A stretch of DNA of 64,000 bases from Acidobacteriota bacterium (GTDB lineage: Bacteria > Actinomycetota > Acidimicrobiia > Acidimicrobiales > Acidimicrobilacustridaceae). Under the pieces are notes generated by a model. The model did not search any database. It had not been told where the DNA came from and saw nothing but the letters and a program-made list of their open reading frames with translations. Where the stretch lies: the NCBI GenBank assembly GCA_018969405.1, contig JAGWYK010000001.1:62001-126000 (forward strand). The letters are read 5' to 3'. A program made the position numbers and the translations under genes. Of the stretch, positions 1 through 8,904 are shown piece by piece. Every line of letters begins with the position of its first letter. The first letter of the stretch is position 1.

Positions 1-1215
1 GCCCTGCGCATCGATCCCCCGCCGGCCGGCTCGTCCGGTGAGCTGGGTGAACTGGGCCGCTGTCAGCAGATCATGGCCATCGCCGGTGAACTTGGTGAGC
101 TTCTCGATCACGACCGACCGGGCCGGCATGTTGATGCCCAGCGCGAGGGTCTCGGTGGCGAACACGACCTTGACGAGACCCTCGATGAAGCAGCGTTCGA
201 CCGCCTCCTTGAACGGCGGGATCATTCCGGCATGATGGGCGGCGATCCCGTGCTGGAGGGCATCGCTCCAGCGCCCGAAGTCGAGGATCCGGAGGTCGTC
301 GTCGGTGAGGTTCTCGACATGCTGCTCGGCGATGGCGCGGATCCGGTCCCGTTCCTCGTCGGTGGTGAACGACAGACCGGCGCGCAGACAGGAGCGGACC
401 GCCTCGTCGCAGCCGGCCCGGCTGAACAGGAAGTACAGGGTGGGCAGCATCTGACGCTGGTCGAGGAGTTCGACCACCTCGGCGCGGCCCGGGGTCGACC
501 ATCGCCGCTGGGGTCGACCACCCCGAGCCGAGCGGTGCACCTCGCGGGGTCCGGTGTCGAACTCGAACCCGTCCGGGTTGGGCCGCCCGTCGACGAGTGT
601 CGGGACCATCACCGCAGTGTCCTCGAGGCGATCCTCCACCAGGTACCAGTTGTCGAGGGTGACCGGCCGCTGCGTCTCGACCACGACATCGGTGGGACCG
701 CGGACCGTCGAGATCCAGTCGGCGAGCTCGGGCGCGTTGGACACCGTGGCCGACAGGCAGACCAGGCGCACCGGGGCGGGAAGGTGGATCATGACCTCCT
801 CCCAGACCGAACCCCGATAGGTGTCCTGCAGATAGTGCACCTCGTCGAGGATCACCCAGCGAAGCGTGGCCAGCGAACCGGCACGGCTGTGGATCATGTT
901 GCGCAGGACCTCGGTGGTCATGACCACGATGGGGGCCTCGCCGTTGACGGCGGTGTCACCGGTGAGCAGACCGACCTTCTCCGCCCCGTGCTCGGCGACG
1001 AGGTCGTGGAACTTCTGGTTGGAGAGCGCCTTGATGGGTGTGGTGTAGAACGCCCGTCCTCGCTCGGCGAGGGCGACGCCGATGGCGTGCTCGGCGATGA
1101 CGGTCTTGCCGGAGCCCGTCGGGGCGCTCACCAGCACCGACCGACCGGCGTCGATGGCGGTGATGGCGTCGAGCTGGAAGGGATCCAGCGCGAACGGGTG
1201 CTCCTCGATGCTCAC
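1..1215 (-). CDS. helY: Superfamily 2 DEAD/DEAH helicase, HelY/Ski2-like (3' end outside window)
   Basis: ATP-dependent RNA/DNA helicase of the Ski2/Mtr4 type; 405 codons are visible and the C-terminus lies beyond base 1. Walker A is APTGSGKT near residue 30, motif Ia TTPIKALSNQK follows, Walker B/motif II is DEVHY, motif III SAT, and the C-terminal RecA half ends in the motif VI run QLTGRAGRRGID. The GTG start is favoured because a TAGCAT box lies 6 nt upstream, giving a predicted leaderless mRNA. It follows tatC on the same strand, as helY does in mycobacteria. Family is seen in the sequence; the precise substrate is unknown. Confidence 0.9.
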   Translation of the reverse strand, partial: MSIEEHPFALDPFQLDAITAIDAGRSVLVSAPTGSGKTVIAEHAIGVALAERGRAFYTTPIKALSNQKFHDLVAEHGAEKVGLLTGDTAVNGEAPIVVMTTEVLRNMIHSRAGSLATLRWVILDEVHYLQDTYRGSVWEEVMIHLPAPVRLVCLSATVSNAPELADWISTVRGPTDVVVETQRPVTLDNWYLVEDRLEDTAVMVPTLVDGRPNPDGFEFDTGPREVHRSARGGRPQRRWSTPGRAEVVELLDQRQMLPTLYFLFSRAGCDEAVRSCLRAGLSFTTDEERDRIRAIAEQHVENLTDDDLRILDFGRWSDALQHGIAAHHAGMIPPFKEAVERCFIEGLVKVVFATETLALGINMPARSVVIEKLTKFTGDGHDLLTAAQFTQLTGRAGRRGIDAQG

Positions 1216-1221
1216 GGACCG

Positions 1222-1227
1222 ATGCTA
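1222..1227 (-). promoter_or_regulatory. -10 box (TAGCAT) of the helicase gene, leaderless type
   Basis: TANNNT hexamer ending 6 nt before the GTG start codon, so transcription should begin at or next to the start codon. Confidence 0.55.
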
Positions 1228-1260
1228 CGGGTGGACACGACCGATGCCGTGCCCGGCCGA

Positions 1261-2043
1261 TCAGGCGGCGGCGTGGCGGCGGGCCCGACGGCGCCGGACG
1301 GCGAGCAGCACCGCGCCCACGCCGATGGAGACGAAGTACAGCACCAGCATGGGGACACCGAGGGCGATCATCGAGATGGGATCACCGCTCGGGGTGATGA
1401 CGGCGGCGATGATGGCGATCACGACGATGGCCATCCTCCACCACTGCAGCAGGCGCCGCGGCGTGAGCACGTTCATGAGCTGCAGGGCCACCAGCACGAC
1501 CGGGAACTCGAACCCGACTCCGAAGGCCAGCATCATCCAGACGATCAGGGTGACGTAGCTCTCGGCTGTGTAGAAGGGGGTGATGTCGCTGCCACCGATG
1601 CTGGTGAGGAACTCCAGCGTCGGGTTCAGCGAGAAATAGGCGACCGCCGCTCCCATGGCGAACAGCGTGAGGGCGCTGGTCATGAACGGGATGGCGTACT
1701 TCTTCTCATGGGCGTAGAGCCCGGGGGTGACGAAGCGCCACACCTGCCACAGGATGATCGGCATCGCCACGGCGACACCGATGTAGGCGCTCATCTTGAT
1801 GCGCAGACCGAAGGCCTGGAGCGGCTCGGTGGCGATGAACTGGCAGTCGGTCTGCACCTGGCAGAACGGATGCTGGAGGAAGTTGAGGACGTACGGGTAC
1901 AGGAACCATCCGGCGAGGGCTCCGACGACGACGGCGATGATCACCCGGAGCAGACGCGTGCGAAGCTCCGCGATGTGCTCCCAGATGGTCATGTGGCCAC
2001 CGAGGGCGACCGGGGTGTCGGGCTCGTTCGAGGTCGTGGTCAC
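1261..2043 (-). CDS. tatC: Sec-independent (Tat) translocase subunit TatC
   Basis: Polytopic membrane core of the twin-arginine translocase, which binds the RR signal peptide and exports folded proteins. 260 aa with about six hydrophobic segments, a normal family length. Hallmarks: HIAELRTRL at the N-terminus, the RFVTPGLYAHEKK cytoplasmic loop, and FGVGFEFPV carrying the conserved membrane Glu. The start is GTG; an internal ATG at residue 18 sits just before the conserved core. The start lies 2 nt past the stop of the TatB-like gene, so the two are translationally linked. A basic C-terminal tail follows the last segment. Confidence 0.95.
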   Translation of the reverse strand: MTTTSNEPDTPVALGGHMTIWEHIAELRTRLLRVIIAVVVGALAGWFLYPYVLNFLQHPFCQVQTDCQFIATEPLQAFGLRIKMSAYIGVAVAMPIILWQVWRFVTPGLYAHEKKYAIPFMTSALTLFAMGAAVAYFSLNPTLEFLTSIGGSDITPFYTAESYVTLIVWMMLAFGVGFEFPVVLVALQLMNVLTPRRLLQWWRMAIVVIAIIAAVITPSGDPISMIALGVPMLVLYFVSIGVGAVLLAVRRRRARRHAAA

Positions 2044-2045
2044 AC

Positions 2046-2450
2046 TCAGGCCTGATCGTCGAGATGCCGTGGGGCCGACAGGTCGGCGACGAAGGGAGCC
2101 GGCCCGGGTGCGGGGGGTGGGGTCCCGGGAGGCGTCCCTGCCGATGTCCCTGCCGATGCCGCTGAGGTGGCGATGGGCGAGGTCGGCGCGCTGAGTCGGG
2201 GACCGTCGGTGGCGCGGTGCACTGCGTCATCGGAGCTCGCCGCGGCCGTCGTGCTGTCGCCGAGGTCGGTGCCGAGGTTCTCGAAGTCCATGGCCTTGCG
2301 GACCTCCTGCTCGAACCCGGAGGTCATGCGCCGCACCTCATGGAGGAACCGCCCGACCTTCTTCGCCGTCGCCGGGAGCTTCTCCGGACCGAGGACGAGG
2401 AGCGCGAGGAGCAGGATGACGATGATCTCTCCTCCTCCGACGTTGAACAT
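2046..2450 (-). CDS. tatB: Tat translocase subunit, TatA/TatB family (TatB-like)
   Basis: 134 aa: one N-terminal hydrophobic helix with Glu at residue 8, then the hinge LVLGPEKLP, an amphipathic basic helix to about residue 60, and a low-complexity Pro/Ala/Ser C-terminus. LGPEKLP is closer to the TatB consensus (LGPERLP) than to TatA (FGPKKLP). It occupies the place of tatA in the mycobacterial pafABC-tatA-tatC-helY order. It could be a dual-function A/B protein, or a separate TatA may lie elsewhere. Predicted leaderless start at ATG. Confidence 0.85.
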   Translation of the reverse strand: MFNVGGGEIIVILLLALLVLGPEKLPATAKKVGRFLHEVRRMTSGFEQEVRKAMDFENLGTDLGDSTTAAASSDDAVHRATDGPRLSAPTSPIATSAASAGTSAGTPPGTPPPAPGPAPFVADLSAPRHLDDQA

Positions 2451-2456
2451 GACCCG

Positions 2457-2462
2457 ATGCTA
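2457..2462 (-). promoter_or_regulatory. -10 box (TAGCAT) of the tatB-tatC unit, leaderless type
   Basis: TANNNT hexamer 6 nt before the ATG of the TatB-like gene; it separates the tat genes from lepB and pafBC upstream. Confidence 0.5.
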
Positions 2463-2535
2463 ACGCCGTCCACTGCGCCGCAGCAGGCGGCGGACATCGG
2501 AACCGGGTTCCGGCCCCATGGGGCAGGATGGTGCG

Positions 2536-3237
2536 GTGACCCGTCTCCCCTCCGCCCGCGATCCGATCGGGTTCGCCCATCGTGGGGCCAGCGCTCTGGC
2601 CCCGGACAACACCATGGAATCCTTCCGTCTGGCGCTGCGCCTCGGGGCCCGGGCTCTCGAGAGCGACGTCTGGATCACCGCCGACGGTGTGGCGGTGCTC
2701 GATCATGACGGTGTGGTCGGAGGTCGTCTGCGACGTCGTCCGATCAGCGAGGTGACGCGACGGGAACTCCCCGAGCACATCCCCGCGCTGGCCGAGCTGC
2801 TCGCCGAGCTCGACGGCACGGTGGACCTGTCATTGGATGTGAAGGACCCCGCCGCCGTCGCCGAGGTGGTGGCCTGCGCCCGGGACGCCGGCACCGAGGA
2901 ACGGCTGTGGCTCTGCCATCCTGATCGGGATCTGGTGTGCACCTGGCGAGACCTCTCCCCTGCGGTGCACCTCGTGGAGTCGACCCGGGTGGGGCGGATG
3001 CGGACCGGGTTCGAGAGCCATGTCGCCCGCTCGGCCGCCGCCGGCATCGAGGTGATCAACCTCCATCACAGCGAATGGACAGGGGGACGGATCGCCCTCG
3101 TCCATCGGTTCGAGCTTCTCTCGTTCGGCTGGGACGCCCAGCACGATCACATCCTCGACGGGCTGTTGGATGCAGGTATCGACGGCGTCTTCAGCGATCA
3201 TGTCGACCGCATGATGGACGCGCTGGGCCGCCTCTAG
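2536..3237 (+). CDS. Glycerophosphodiester phosphodiesterase family protein
   Basis: Predicted hydrolase of glycerophosphodiesters to glycerol-3-phosphate and an alcohol. 233 aa, a compact GDPD TIM barrel. FAHRGASA near the N-terminus supplies the catalytic HR, DNTMESF matches the PENT motif with Asp for Glu, LESDVWITADG gives ExD, and VLDHDG gives the second His. LDVKDP is the usual later strand. GTG 2536 is preferred over ATG 2518 because a CAGGAT box lies 6 nt upstream and the extra six residues precede the fold. It converges with lepB and shares a CTAG stop. No signal peptide, so cytoplasmic. Confidence 0.85.
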   Translation: MTRLPSARDPIGFAHRGASALAPDNTMESFRLALRLGARALESDVWITADGVAVLDHDGVVGGRLRRRPISEVTRRELPEHIPALAELLAELDGTVDLSLDVKDPAAVAEVVACARDAGTEERLWLCHPDRDLVCTWRDLSPAVHLVESTRVGRMRTGFESHVARSAAAGIEVINLHHSEWTGGRIALVHRFELLSFGWDAQHDHILDGLLDAGIDGVFSDHVDRMMDALGRL

Positions 3238-3905
3238 AGGCCGGAGAGGCGACTGAGCGGCCAGACCACCACGAACGCCCGCCCCACGATCGAGCTCTCG
3301 GGTATCGGTCCGAAGTAGCGGCTGTCCTTGGAATCGCTGCGGTTGTCGCCCATGACCCACACATCGCCCCTGGGGACGACGCACGGCGCCTCGAGGGTGC
3401 AGTGGTTCGGCGCGAACTCCGAGGTGGTGGTGACGCCGGCAGGTAGATAGGGCTCGGCGAGCTGGTTCCCGTTGATGAACACATGACCGTCGGAGAACGC
3501 CACGGCATCTCCGGGGAGCCCGATGACACGCTTGATGAGATCAGGGATCATCGAGTCGGCCTCCGAGGCCGGTCGCTCGAACACCACGATGTCGCCGCGG
3601 TTGACATCGTGGAGCTTGTAACTGAGCTTGTTCACCAGCACCCGGTCCCCGTTCTTGAGCGTCGGGTACATCGATGGCGACGGGATGTAGAAGGCCTGGA
3701 GCAGGAACACCTTCACCACGAGGGCCAGCCCGATGGCGATGGCGATCACCCCGACCCACTCGATGATGGTGGCCCCGGTGGGCCCGAAGGTGCCCTCGAG
3801 CCGACTCCGACGCCGCGCCCGGCCTGAGCCGGACCGGCCGGGACCCTCGGAGGTGGCCGCCGGGCCGGCGTCTTCTGCCGGGCTCACAGTGCCACCGTCG
3901 TTCAC
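3234..3905 (-). CDS. lepB: Signal peptidase I
   Basis: Membrane serine protease that removes Sec and Tat signal peptides. From the GTG used here: a 45-residue cytosolic acidic/basic lead, a membrane helix at about 48-72, then IPSPSMYPTL with nucleophile Ser78, the general-base Lys125 in LIKRVIGLPGD, and the terminal box MGDNRSDSKDSRYFGPI. About 224 aa, a normal actinobacterial size. The start is uncertain: GTG at 3887 is also in frame. It follows pafC by 73 nt and precedes the tat genes on the same strand, so export functions are grouped. Its TAG stop overlaps that of the convergent GDPD gene in one CTAG. Confidence 0.93.
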   Translation of the reverse strand: MNDGGTVSPAEDAGPAATSEGPGRSGSGRARRRSRLEGTFGPTGATIIEWVGVIAIAIGLALVVKVFLLQAFYIPSPSMYPTLKNGDRVLVNKLSYKLHDVNRGDIVVFERPASEADSMIPDLIKRVIGLPGDAVAFSDGHVFINGNQLAEPYLPAGVTTTSEFAPNHCTLEAPCVVPRGDVWVMGDNRSDSKDSRYFGPIPESSIVGRAFVVVWPLSRLSGL

Positions 3906-3978
3906 AGTGTCGCCGTCGGTGGCGGGTCTCCCATCGGGGAGCCGGGGATCGGTGTCGGGGGTTTCGATGTCGGCGAGG

Positions 3979-4923
3979 CTAGTGCAGGTAGTGCTGCAGC
4001 ACTCGCCGCGCCGCCGCGGCCCTCGTCCCCCGGAGGGAGTCGTCGATCTCCACGATCGACGCATCGTCACCGACACGCAGCAGGAGGCGTTCGAGCCAGG
4101 CCGGAGCGGAGACGGCGAGCGTGACTCGAACGGTGCCGTCGCCGAGTCGTTCGATCGCCTCGGCGGGATACTGCGTGGCGACCCACGCCGCGGCCGGCGC
4201 CAGATCGAGGGTGACCGTGGGCAGCGAATGATCGGCGGCGAAGGCGGTGAACTCGGGCAGCTCGGCCGGAGGATCGAAGGTTTCGTCGAGCACTCGCACG
4301 GACCCGATGCGGTCGATGCGGAACCTCCGCAGATCCGCAGCCTGATGGCAGTGCCCCTCGAGGTACCAATGGCCATCGGCGGCCTGGATGCGCCAGGGAT
4401 CCACCATCCGGGTGCTCCAGATGTCGCGGTTGTAGTTGTAGTGGTCGATCTCGATCCGCTGGTGGGCCTCGATGGCGGCGCCCAGGACCTCGCGCACCTC
4501 TGGGGGGACCGGGTCGATGTCGATCTCCACGGCGGAGCCGACGCCGGTGGAGTTCTCGATCTTGGCGATGGCTCGGGCCAGTGCACCCTGCGGATCGGCA
4601 TCGGGCAGGGCCAGCAGCGCCCGTCCGGCGGCGATGAGACCGAAGGTCTGGGTCGGGGTGAGGCGCAGCGGACGGGTGAAGTACTCCGGGAGGTTCACGG
4701 TGATGTGGTCGGGCTCCATGAACACCTCGAGCAGGGCGTCGGGCGTGTAGGGGTACACGCCGACCATCGAGACGGTGTCGAGGCAGGACTGGAGCTGCTC
4801 GACATCGATGTCGAATCGACGACAGACCTCGTCGATGGAGGCGGTGCCGCCGCGCGAGGCGATCCACGGCACGATGGCGAGTGCCCGTTCGAGGCGCTGA
4901 CGGCCCGAGAGCGACCCACTCAT
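3979..4923 (-). CDS. pafC: WYL-domain regulator PafC
   Basis: 314 aa: an N-terminal winged-helix segment (about 1-95), then a WYL domain with HWYLEGHCHQAADLRRFRIDR, and a C-terminal domain. In mycobacteria PafB and PafC form a heterodimeric activator of the RecA-independent DNA damage response. The ATG overlaps the pafB stop as ATGA, which implies coupled translation and equal amounts. Called from family features, from pairing with a second WYL protein, and from position downstream of pafA. Which effector the WYL domain senses cannot be told from the sequence. Confidence 0.9.
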   Translation of the reverse strand: MSGSLSGRQRLERALAIVPWIASRGGTASIDEVCRRFDIDVEQLQSCLDTVSMVGVYPYTPDALLEVFMEPDHITVNLPEYFTRPLRLTPTQTFGLIAAGRALLALPDADPQGALARAIAKIENSTGVGSAVEIDIDPVPPEVREVLGAAIEAHQRIEIDHYNYNRDIWSTRMVDPWRIQAADGHWYLEGHCHQAADLRRFRIDRIGSVRVLDETFDPPAELPEFTAFAADHSLPTVTLDLAPAAAWVATQYPAEAIERLGDGTVRVTLAVSAPAWLERLLLRVGDDASIVEIDDSLRGTRAAAARRVLQHYLH

Positions 4924-5891
4924 GGCTCCTCGCTCCCGGCGATGGCGGTGAGCCAGGCCACGAGATCGGCCCGCAGATCCGGGGGCTCGAGCAGTTCGGC
5001 GTGGTCGAGGAAGCTCACGAGGAAGGAGCGGAAGGCCGGCCAGGAGGTGATCGGCACCATGAACCGGGTCCGCCCACGGTCGTCGGTGCCGGCGACGGTC
5101 TGTTCTCCGAGGGTCTCCCTGGCCCAAGCCGCATGGGCGGCGTCCACGGCGATCACGGCCAGCACCGGCGTCTCGCTCCCGTCATCCCAGGGGCGGTAGT
5201 CCTCGCCCCGTGTCTCGGGCGGAGGGCCGGTGAAGGTTCCGGGACCGTCCACCACGATCTCCCCGAGGATCCGATCGAGCCGGAACTGGCGCTGGGCCTC
5301 GCGATCGCCGTCGTAGCCGGTCAGGTACCAGTGACCGCGGCGATAGCCGACGCGCCATGGCTCGACGGTGCGCAGTGCGGACCCCTCCTCCGAGGGGTAG
5401 GCGAATCGGCAGACCCGGCGATCGCGCATGGCGTCGAGGATGACGGCCTGCCGGGGGTCGGCGGGGATGGCGGCGAGTCCGTCGTCGACGTCGACGATGC
5501 TGCCGTCGTCGACGCCACCGAGTCGCCACAGCGCGGCCGTGCTCTCGTTCTCATGGGCGTCGGGATCACCGACCCGCACGGTCTGCAGGGCGAGTCGCAG
5601 CGCGGCGATCTCGTCGGGTTCCAGATCGAGCTCGGGGAGCTCGTAGCGCTGTCGGTCGACCTTGTACCCCTGCTGCTCGGGGAAGGTGCCCGGGATCGGG
5701 GCCAGCTGGATGGGCACCCCGAGGTCGCGGAGTTCGTCCTTGTCGCGCTCGAAGGTGCGGCGGAAGGCCTCCTTGTCGGTGGAGTATCCCGCCACCCGAT
5801 CCTGGATCTGCTCGGCCGAGAGGGGACGCGGCGCGTCGAGCAGGGCGGCCAGCAGGTTCATCATCCGTTCGAACTTGTCGGCGGCGGCCAT
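4920..5891 (-). CDS. pafB: WYL-domain regulator PafB
   Basis: 323 aa: helix-turn-helix region in residues 1-80 (KFERMMNLLAALLDAPRPLS), a central linker, a WYL domain with HWYLTGYDGDREAQRQFRLDR near 205-230, and a C-terminal WCX-like extension. Partner of PafC in the mycobacterial mitomycin/DNA-damage activator. It begins a few bases after the pafA stop and overlaps pafC by 4 nt, so pafA-pafB-pafC should be one transcript. The regulatory role is from the family; target promoters are not visible here. Confidence 0.9.
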   Translation of the reverse strand: MAAADKFERMMNLLAALLDAPRPLSAEQIQDRVAGYSTDKEAFRRTFERDKDELRDLGVPIQLAPIPGTFPEQQGYKVDRQRYELPELDLEPDEIAALRLALQTVRVGDPDAHENESTAALWRLGGVDDGSIVDVDDGLAAIPADPRQAVILDAMRDRRVCRFAYPSEEGSALRTVEPWRVGYRRGHWYLTGYDGDREAQRQFRLDRILGEIVVDGPGTFTGPPPETRGEDYRPWDDGSETPVLAVIAVDAAHAAWARETLGEQTVAGTDDRGRTRFMVPITSWPAFRSFLVSFLDHAELLEPPDLRADLVAWLTAIAGSEEP

Positions 5892-5895
5892 GGGG

Positions 5896-7254
5896 TCAGA
5901 GCGAGGCGATCAGGTGCTCGACCCGTTCGTCATGCGAACGGAAGGGGTCCTTGCACAGCACGGTGCGCTGCGACTGGTCGTTGAGCTTCAAGTGAACCCA
6001 GTCCACGGTGTAATCGCGCTTGCGCTCCTTGGCGACCCGGATGAACTCGCCGCGCAGTCGGGCCCGGGTGGTCTGCGGAGGTGTCTCCATCGCCTCGTCG
6101 ATCTCGAGGTCGTCGCAGATCCGCTCGACCATCCCCCGGTCCTGCATGCGGTAGAAGATGCCCCGCCGACGACTGATGTCGTGGTACTGCAGATCGAGCA
6201 GGGAGATCCGGGGGTCGGTCAGCTCGAGGCCATGACGCTCGCGATAGCGCTCCACCAGATGGTGCTTGATGACCCAGTCGGCCTCCCGGTCCTGGCCGAG
6301 CGGGTCGATCTCGATCTGGGTGAGCGCCTTCTCCCACATCATGAGCGCCTGCTTCTCCAGCGGGGAGAGGTCGCGTCGCTCGGCGTAGCGGAGGGCGCGG
6401 GTGAGGTACTCCGACTGGATCTCCAGCGCCGAGGCCTCCCGGCCGTTGGCCAGCCGCACCTTCCGGGTGCAGGTGATGTCATGGCTGATCTCCCGGATGG
6501 CCCGGATCGGGTTCTCGAGTGACATGTCGCGCAGGACCACGTTGGGCTCCTCGAGCATGCGCAGCAGCACCGAGGTGGCGCCGACCTTGAGGAACGTGGC
6601 GTACTCGCTCATGTTGGAATCGCCGACGATGACGTGCAGGCGCCGGTACTGATCGGCATCCGCGTGGGGTTCATCGCGGGTGTTGATGATCGGTCGGCTC
6701 CGTGTGGTGGCCGAGGAGATCCCCTCCCAGATGTGCTCGGCCCGCTGACTGATGCAGAACCGTGCCCCTCGGGCGGTCTGGAGGACCTTGCCCGCTCCGG
6801 CGTAGATCTGGCGGGTGACGAGGAACGGGATCAGTGCGTCCGCGTAGTGGGAGAACTCATCCACGCGGGAGGTGAGGTAGTTCTCATGGCAGCCGTAGGA
6901 GTTGCCGGCGGAGTCGGTGTTGTTCTTGAACAGGTAGATCTCGCCGTTGATCCCCTCCTCGGCCAGACGTTCCTCGGCACCGGTGAGCAGCTGCTCGAGG
7001 ATCCGCTCCCCTGCTTTGTCCTGGACCACGAGCTCGTGGATGGAGTCGCATTCGGCGGTGGCGTACTCCGGATGGGATCCGACGTCGAGGTACAGACGGG
7101 AGCCGTTGGCGAGGAAGACGTTGGAGCTGCGGCCCCAGGAGACCACTCGACGGAAGAGATAGCGGGCGACCTCATCCGGACTCAGGCGACGCTGCCCCCG
7201 GAGGGTGCAGGTGACGCCGTACTCGTTCTCGAGTCCGTAGATCCGTCGCTCCAT
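5896..7254 (-). CDS. pafA: Pup-protein ligase PafA
   Basis: Carboxylate-amine ligase of the glutamine-synthetase superfamily that joins the C-terminal Glu of Pup to substrate lysines with ATP. 452 aa, usual length. The N-terminus [11 protein letters not shown] holds the conserved metal/ATP Glu; [16 protein letters not shown] holds the catalytic Asp and the HPE motif; SCHENY-like and RDEPHAD segments follow. It differs from its paralogue Dop here by lacking the long N-terminal Dop loop. A TAGATT box 6 nt before the ATG suggests its own leaderless promoter despite the gene's place downstream of prcA. Confidence 0.97.
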   Translation of the reverse strand: MERRIYGLENEYGVTCTLRGQRRLSPDEVARYLFRRVVSWGRSSNVFLANGSRLYLDVGSHPEYATAECDSIHELVVQDKAGERILEQLLTGAEERLAEEGINGEIYLFKNNTDSAGNSYGCHENYLTSRVDEFSHYADALIPFLVTRQIYAGAGKVLQTARGARFCISQRAEHIWEGISSATTRSRPIINTRDEPHADADQYRRLHVIVGDSNMSEYATFLKVGATSVLLRMLEEPNVVLRDMSLENPIRAIREISHDITCTRKVRLANGREASALEIQSEYLTRALRYAERRDLSPLEKQALMMWEKALTQIEIDPLGQDREADWVIKHHLVERYRERHGLELTDPRISLLDLQYHDISRRRGIFYRMQDRGMVERICDDLEIDEAMETPPQTTRARLRGEFIRVAKERKRDYTVDWVHLKLNDQSQRTVLCKDPFRSHDERVEHLIASL

Positions 7255-7260
7255 GCGGGG

Positions 7261-7266
7261 AATCTA
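7261..7266 (-). promoter_or_regulatory. -10 box (TAGATT) of pafA, leaderless type
   Basis: TANNNT hexamer 6 nt upstream of the pafA ATG, in the 53-nt gap after prcA. Confidence 0.55.
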
Positions 7267-7307
7267 TCGGTGGTCCGAGGCGTCGGTGCTCACCCGGACC
7301 ATCGGGC

Positions 7308-7994
7308 TCAGGAGGCGTCGGGGAGGAGTCCGGCGAGCGCAGCCCGATCGATGCGGCGGAAGGCCCGACGCCCGGCGGTGCGCTCGAGCACGGCGACCTC
7401 GAGGTCGGCCGGCTCGATGCGACGCTCGTCGCCCGCCAACGCGGCGACGGCGATGCTGAGCGCCTCGATGAGCGGGAGATCGGCCCGGTAGGCGGACTCG
7501 AGTCGTGTCGAGATGGCTTCGGCCTCACCGCCGAGCACCGAGAAGCGTTCCTCGTCCATGACCGTGCCGTCGTAGAGGATGTGGAACAGCTGATCGGTGG
7601 ATGCTGTCCCGGTCACCTCGGCCACGAGGATCTCCACCTCCATGGGCTTCATCTCGTGGGTGAACACCTGCCCGAGGATCTGGGCGTAGTTGTTGGCCAG
7701 GCTCCGGGCGTCGACGTCCTCGCGGCTGAAGGTGTAGCCCTTGAGATCGGCGGCGCGCACGCCGGCGATGCGCATCTGATCGAACTCGTTGTACTTGCCC
7801 ACCCCGGCGAAGGCGATGCGGTCGTAGATCTCGCTGATCTTCCGCAGGGTGGCCGAGGGGTTCTCGGCGCACAGCAGGATTCCATCCCGGTAGATGAGGG
7901 CGACGAGTGACCGGCCGCGGGCGATGCCCTTGCGGGCGTAGTCGGCCCGGTCCTTCATGACCTGCTCGGGAGCGACGTAGAACGGCATGCTCAT
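7308..7994 (-). CDS. prcA: 20S proteasome alpha subunit PrcA
   Basis: Outer-ring subunit of the 20S core; its gate binds the ARC C-terminus. 228 aa with the alpha-type N-terminal helix region FYVAPEQVMKDRADYARKGIARGRS, the strand SLVALIYRDGILLCAEN, and the conserved ISEIYDRIAFAGVGKYNEFD. It lacks a catalytic N-terminal Thr, as expected of alpha subunits. Its ATG overlaps the prcB stop (ATGA), supporting coupled synthesis in the order prcB-prcA, as in mycobacteria. Confidence 0.97.
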   Translation of the reverse strand: MSMPFYVAPEQVMKDRADYARKGIARGRSLVALIYRDGILLCAENPSATLRKISEIYDRIAFAGVGKYNEFDQMRIAGVRAADLKGYTFSREDVDARSLANNYAQILGQVFTHEMKPMEVEILVAEVTGTASTDQLFHILYDGTVMDEERFSVLGGEAEAISTRLESAYRADLPLIEALSIAVAALAGDERRIEPADLEVAVLERTAGRRAFRRIDRAALAGLLPDAS

Positions 7995-8860
7995 CGGATC
8001 GGACCTCCGTCGCCGGCCCGGGGTCCAGCGCTGGTCTCGGAGCTGGTCTCGGGAATCCGCACACCGCCGAGCTCCCGGCCGGTGAGCACCGAGACGAGGG
8101 CTCCGAACCGCTCGGCCACCTCGGACTCGGGCACACGCTCGAACCCCTCGGCGGTGATGGTGGCCACCACCGGATAGATGCCGCGGATGAGATCGGGACC
8201 GCCGGTGGCGGAATCGTCATCGGCGGCGTGGAACAGCGCGCTGATGGTGAGATCGATCGCCTCGTCGCGACCGAGGGCCTCGCGGTAGCCCTGCTTGAGC
8301 ACGCTGGCGGCGAGTGATCCGCCCGACCCGCTGGTGGTGAAGTGCGACTCCTCGTAGCGACCACCGGTGGCGTCGTACTGGAACAGCCGCCCCAGACCCC
8401 GCCGGGTGTCGTATCCGGCGAAGATCGGCACGACCATCAGCCCCTGCATGGCGGCGGGAAGGTTGGAGCGCACCATCTGGGCCAACTGGTTGGCCTTGCC
8501 CTCGAGCGACAGTGGCGTGCCCTCGACCTTCTCGTAGTGCTCGAGCTGCAGCTGGAACAGCCGGACCATCTCCATGGCGGGCCCGGCGGCTCCGGCGATG
8601 GCGACTCCTGAGTGACGATCGGCGGGGAAGACCTTCTCGATGGCCCGGTGGGCGATGATGTTGCCGGCGGTGGCCCGGCGATCTCCGGCCATGACGACAC
8701 CGTCGGCATGACGCACCGCCACGACCGTCGTGGCGTGGGTGACCGGGAAGCGGTCGGTGACCGGCGAGTCCGGCACCTGGGGATCGAGCCCGAGGCGCCG
8801 CACGAGAGCGGCGAAGTCGGGCCCGGGATCGTCGTTGGGGGTGAACAGGGGGATCTGCAC
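7991..8860 (-). CDS. prcB: 20S proteasome beta subunit PrcB
   Basis: Catalytic N-terminal-nucleophile subunit. 289 aa made as a precursor: the sequence HATTVVAVRHADGVVMAGDRR puts the mature Thr nucleophile at residue 44, after a 43-residue propeptide. VVMAGDRRAT matches the mycobacterial site, and a conserved Lys follows in AIEKVFP. SGSGGSLAAS is the usual late motif. The GTG start has a TAGCCT box 7 nt upstream, so a leaderless start is likely. Its stop overlaps the prcA start. Confidence 0.97.
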   Translation of the reverse strand: MQIPLFTPNDDPGPDFAALVRRLGLDPQVPDSPVTDRFPVTHATTVVAVRHADGVVMAGDRRATAGNIIAHRAIEKVFPADRHSGVAIAGAAGPAMEMVRLFQLQLEHYEKVEGTPLSLEGKANQLAQMVRSNLPAAMQGLMVVPIFAGYDTRRGLGRLFQYDATGGRYEESHFTTSGSGGSLAASVLKQGYREALGRDEAIDLTISALFHAADDDSATGGPDLIRGIYPVVATITAEGFERVPESEVAERFGALVSVLTGRELGGVRIPETSSETSAGPRAGDGGPIR

Positions 8861-8867
8861 GGCGCCG

Positions 8868-8873
8868 AGGCTA
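8868..8873 (-). promoter_or_regulatory. -10 box (TAGCCT) of prcB-prcA, leaderless type
   Basis: TANNNT hexamer 7 nt upstream of the prcB GTG, inside the 44-nt gap after pup. Confidence 0.5.
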
Positions 8874-8904
8874 CCGGGTCAGGCGATCGGAGCGCCCGGT
8901 GCGC

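Noticed and set aside
73-2055. A 660-codon plus-strand frame over the helicase and tatC
   Set aside because: Its residues are Asp/Gly/His-rich noise; both strands cannot be real here and the minus-strand genes have full catalytic motifs.
3906-4601. A longer N-terminal reading of signal peptidase I
   Set aside because: The extra residues read pafC in another frame; the true start must be after the pafC stop, near 3905 or 3887.
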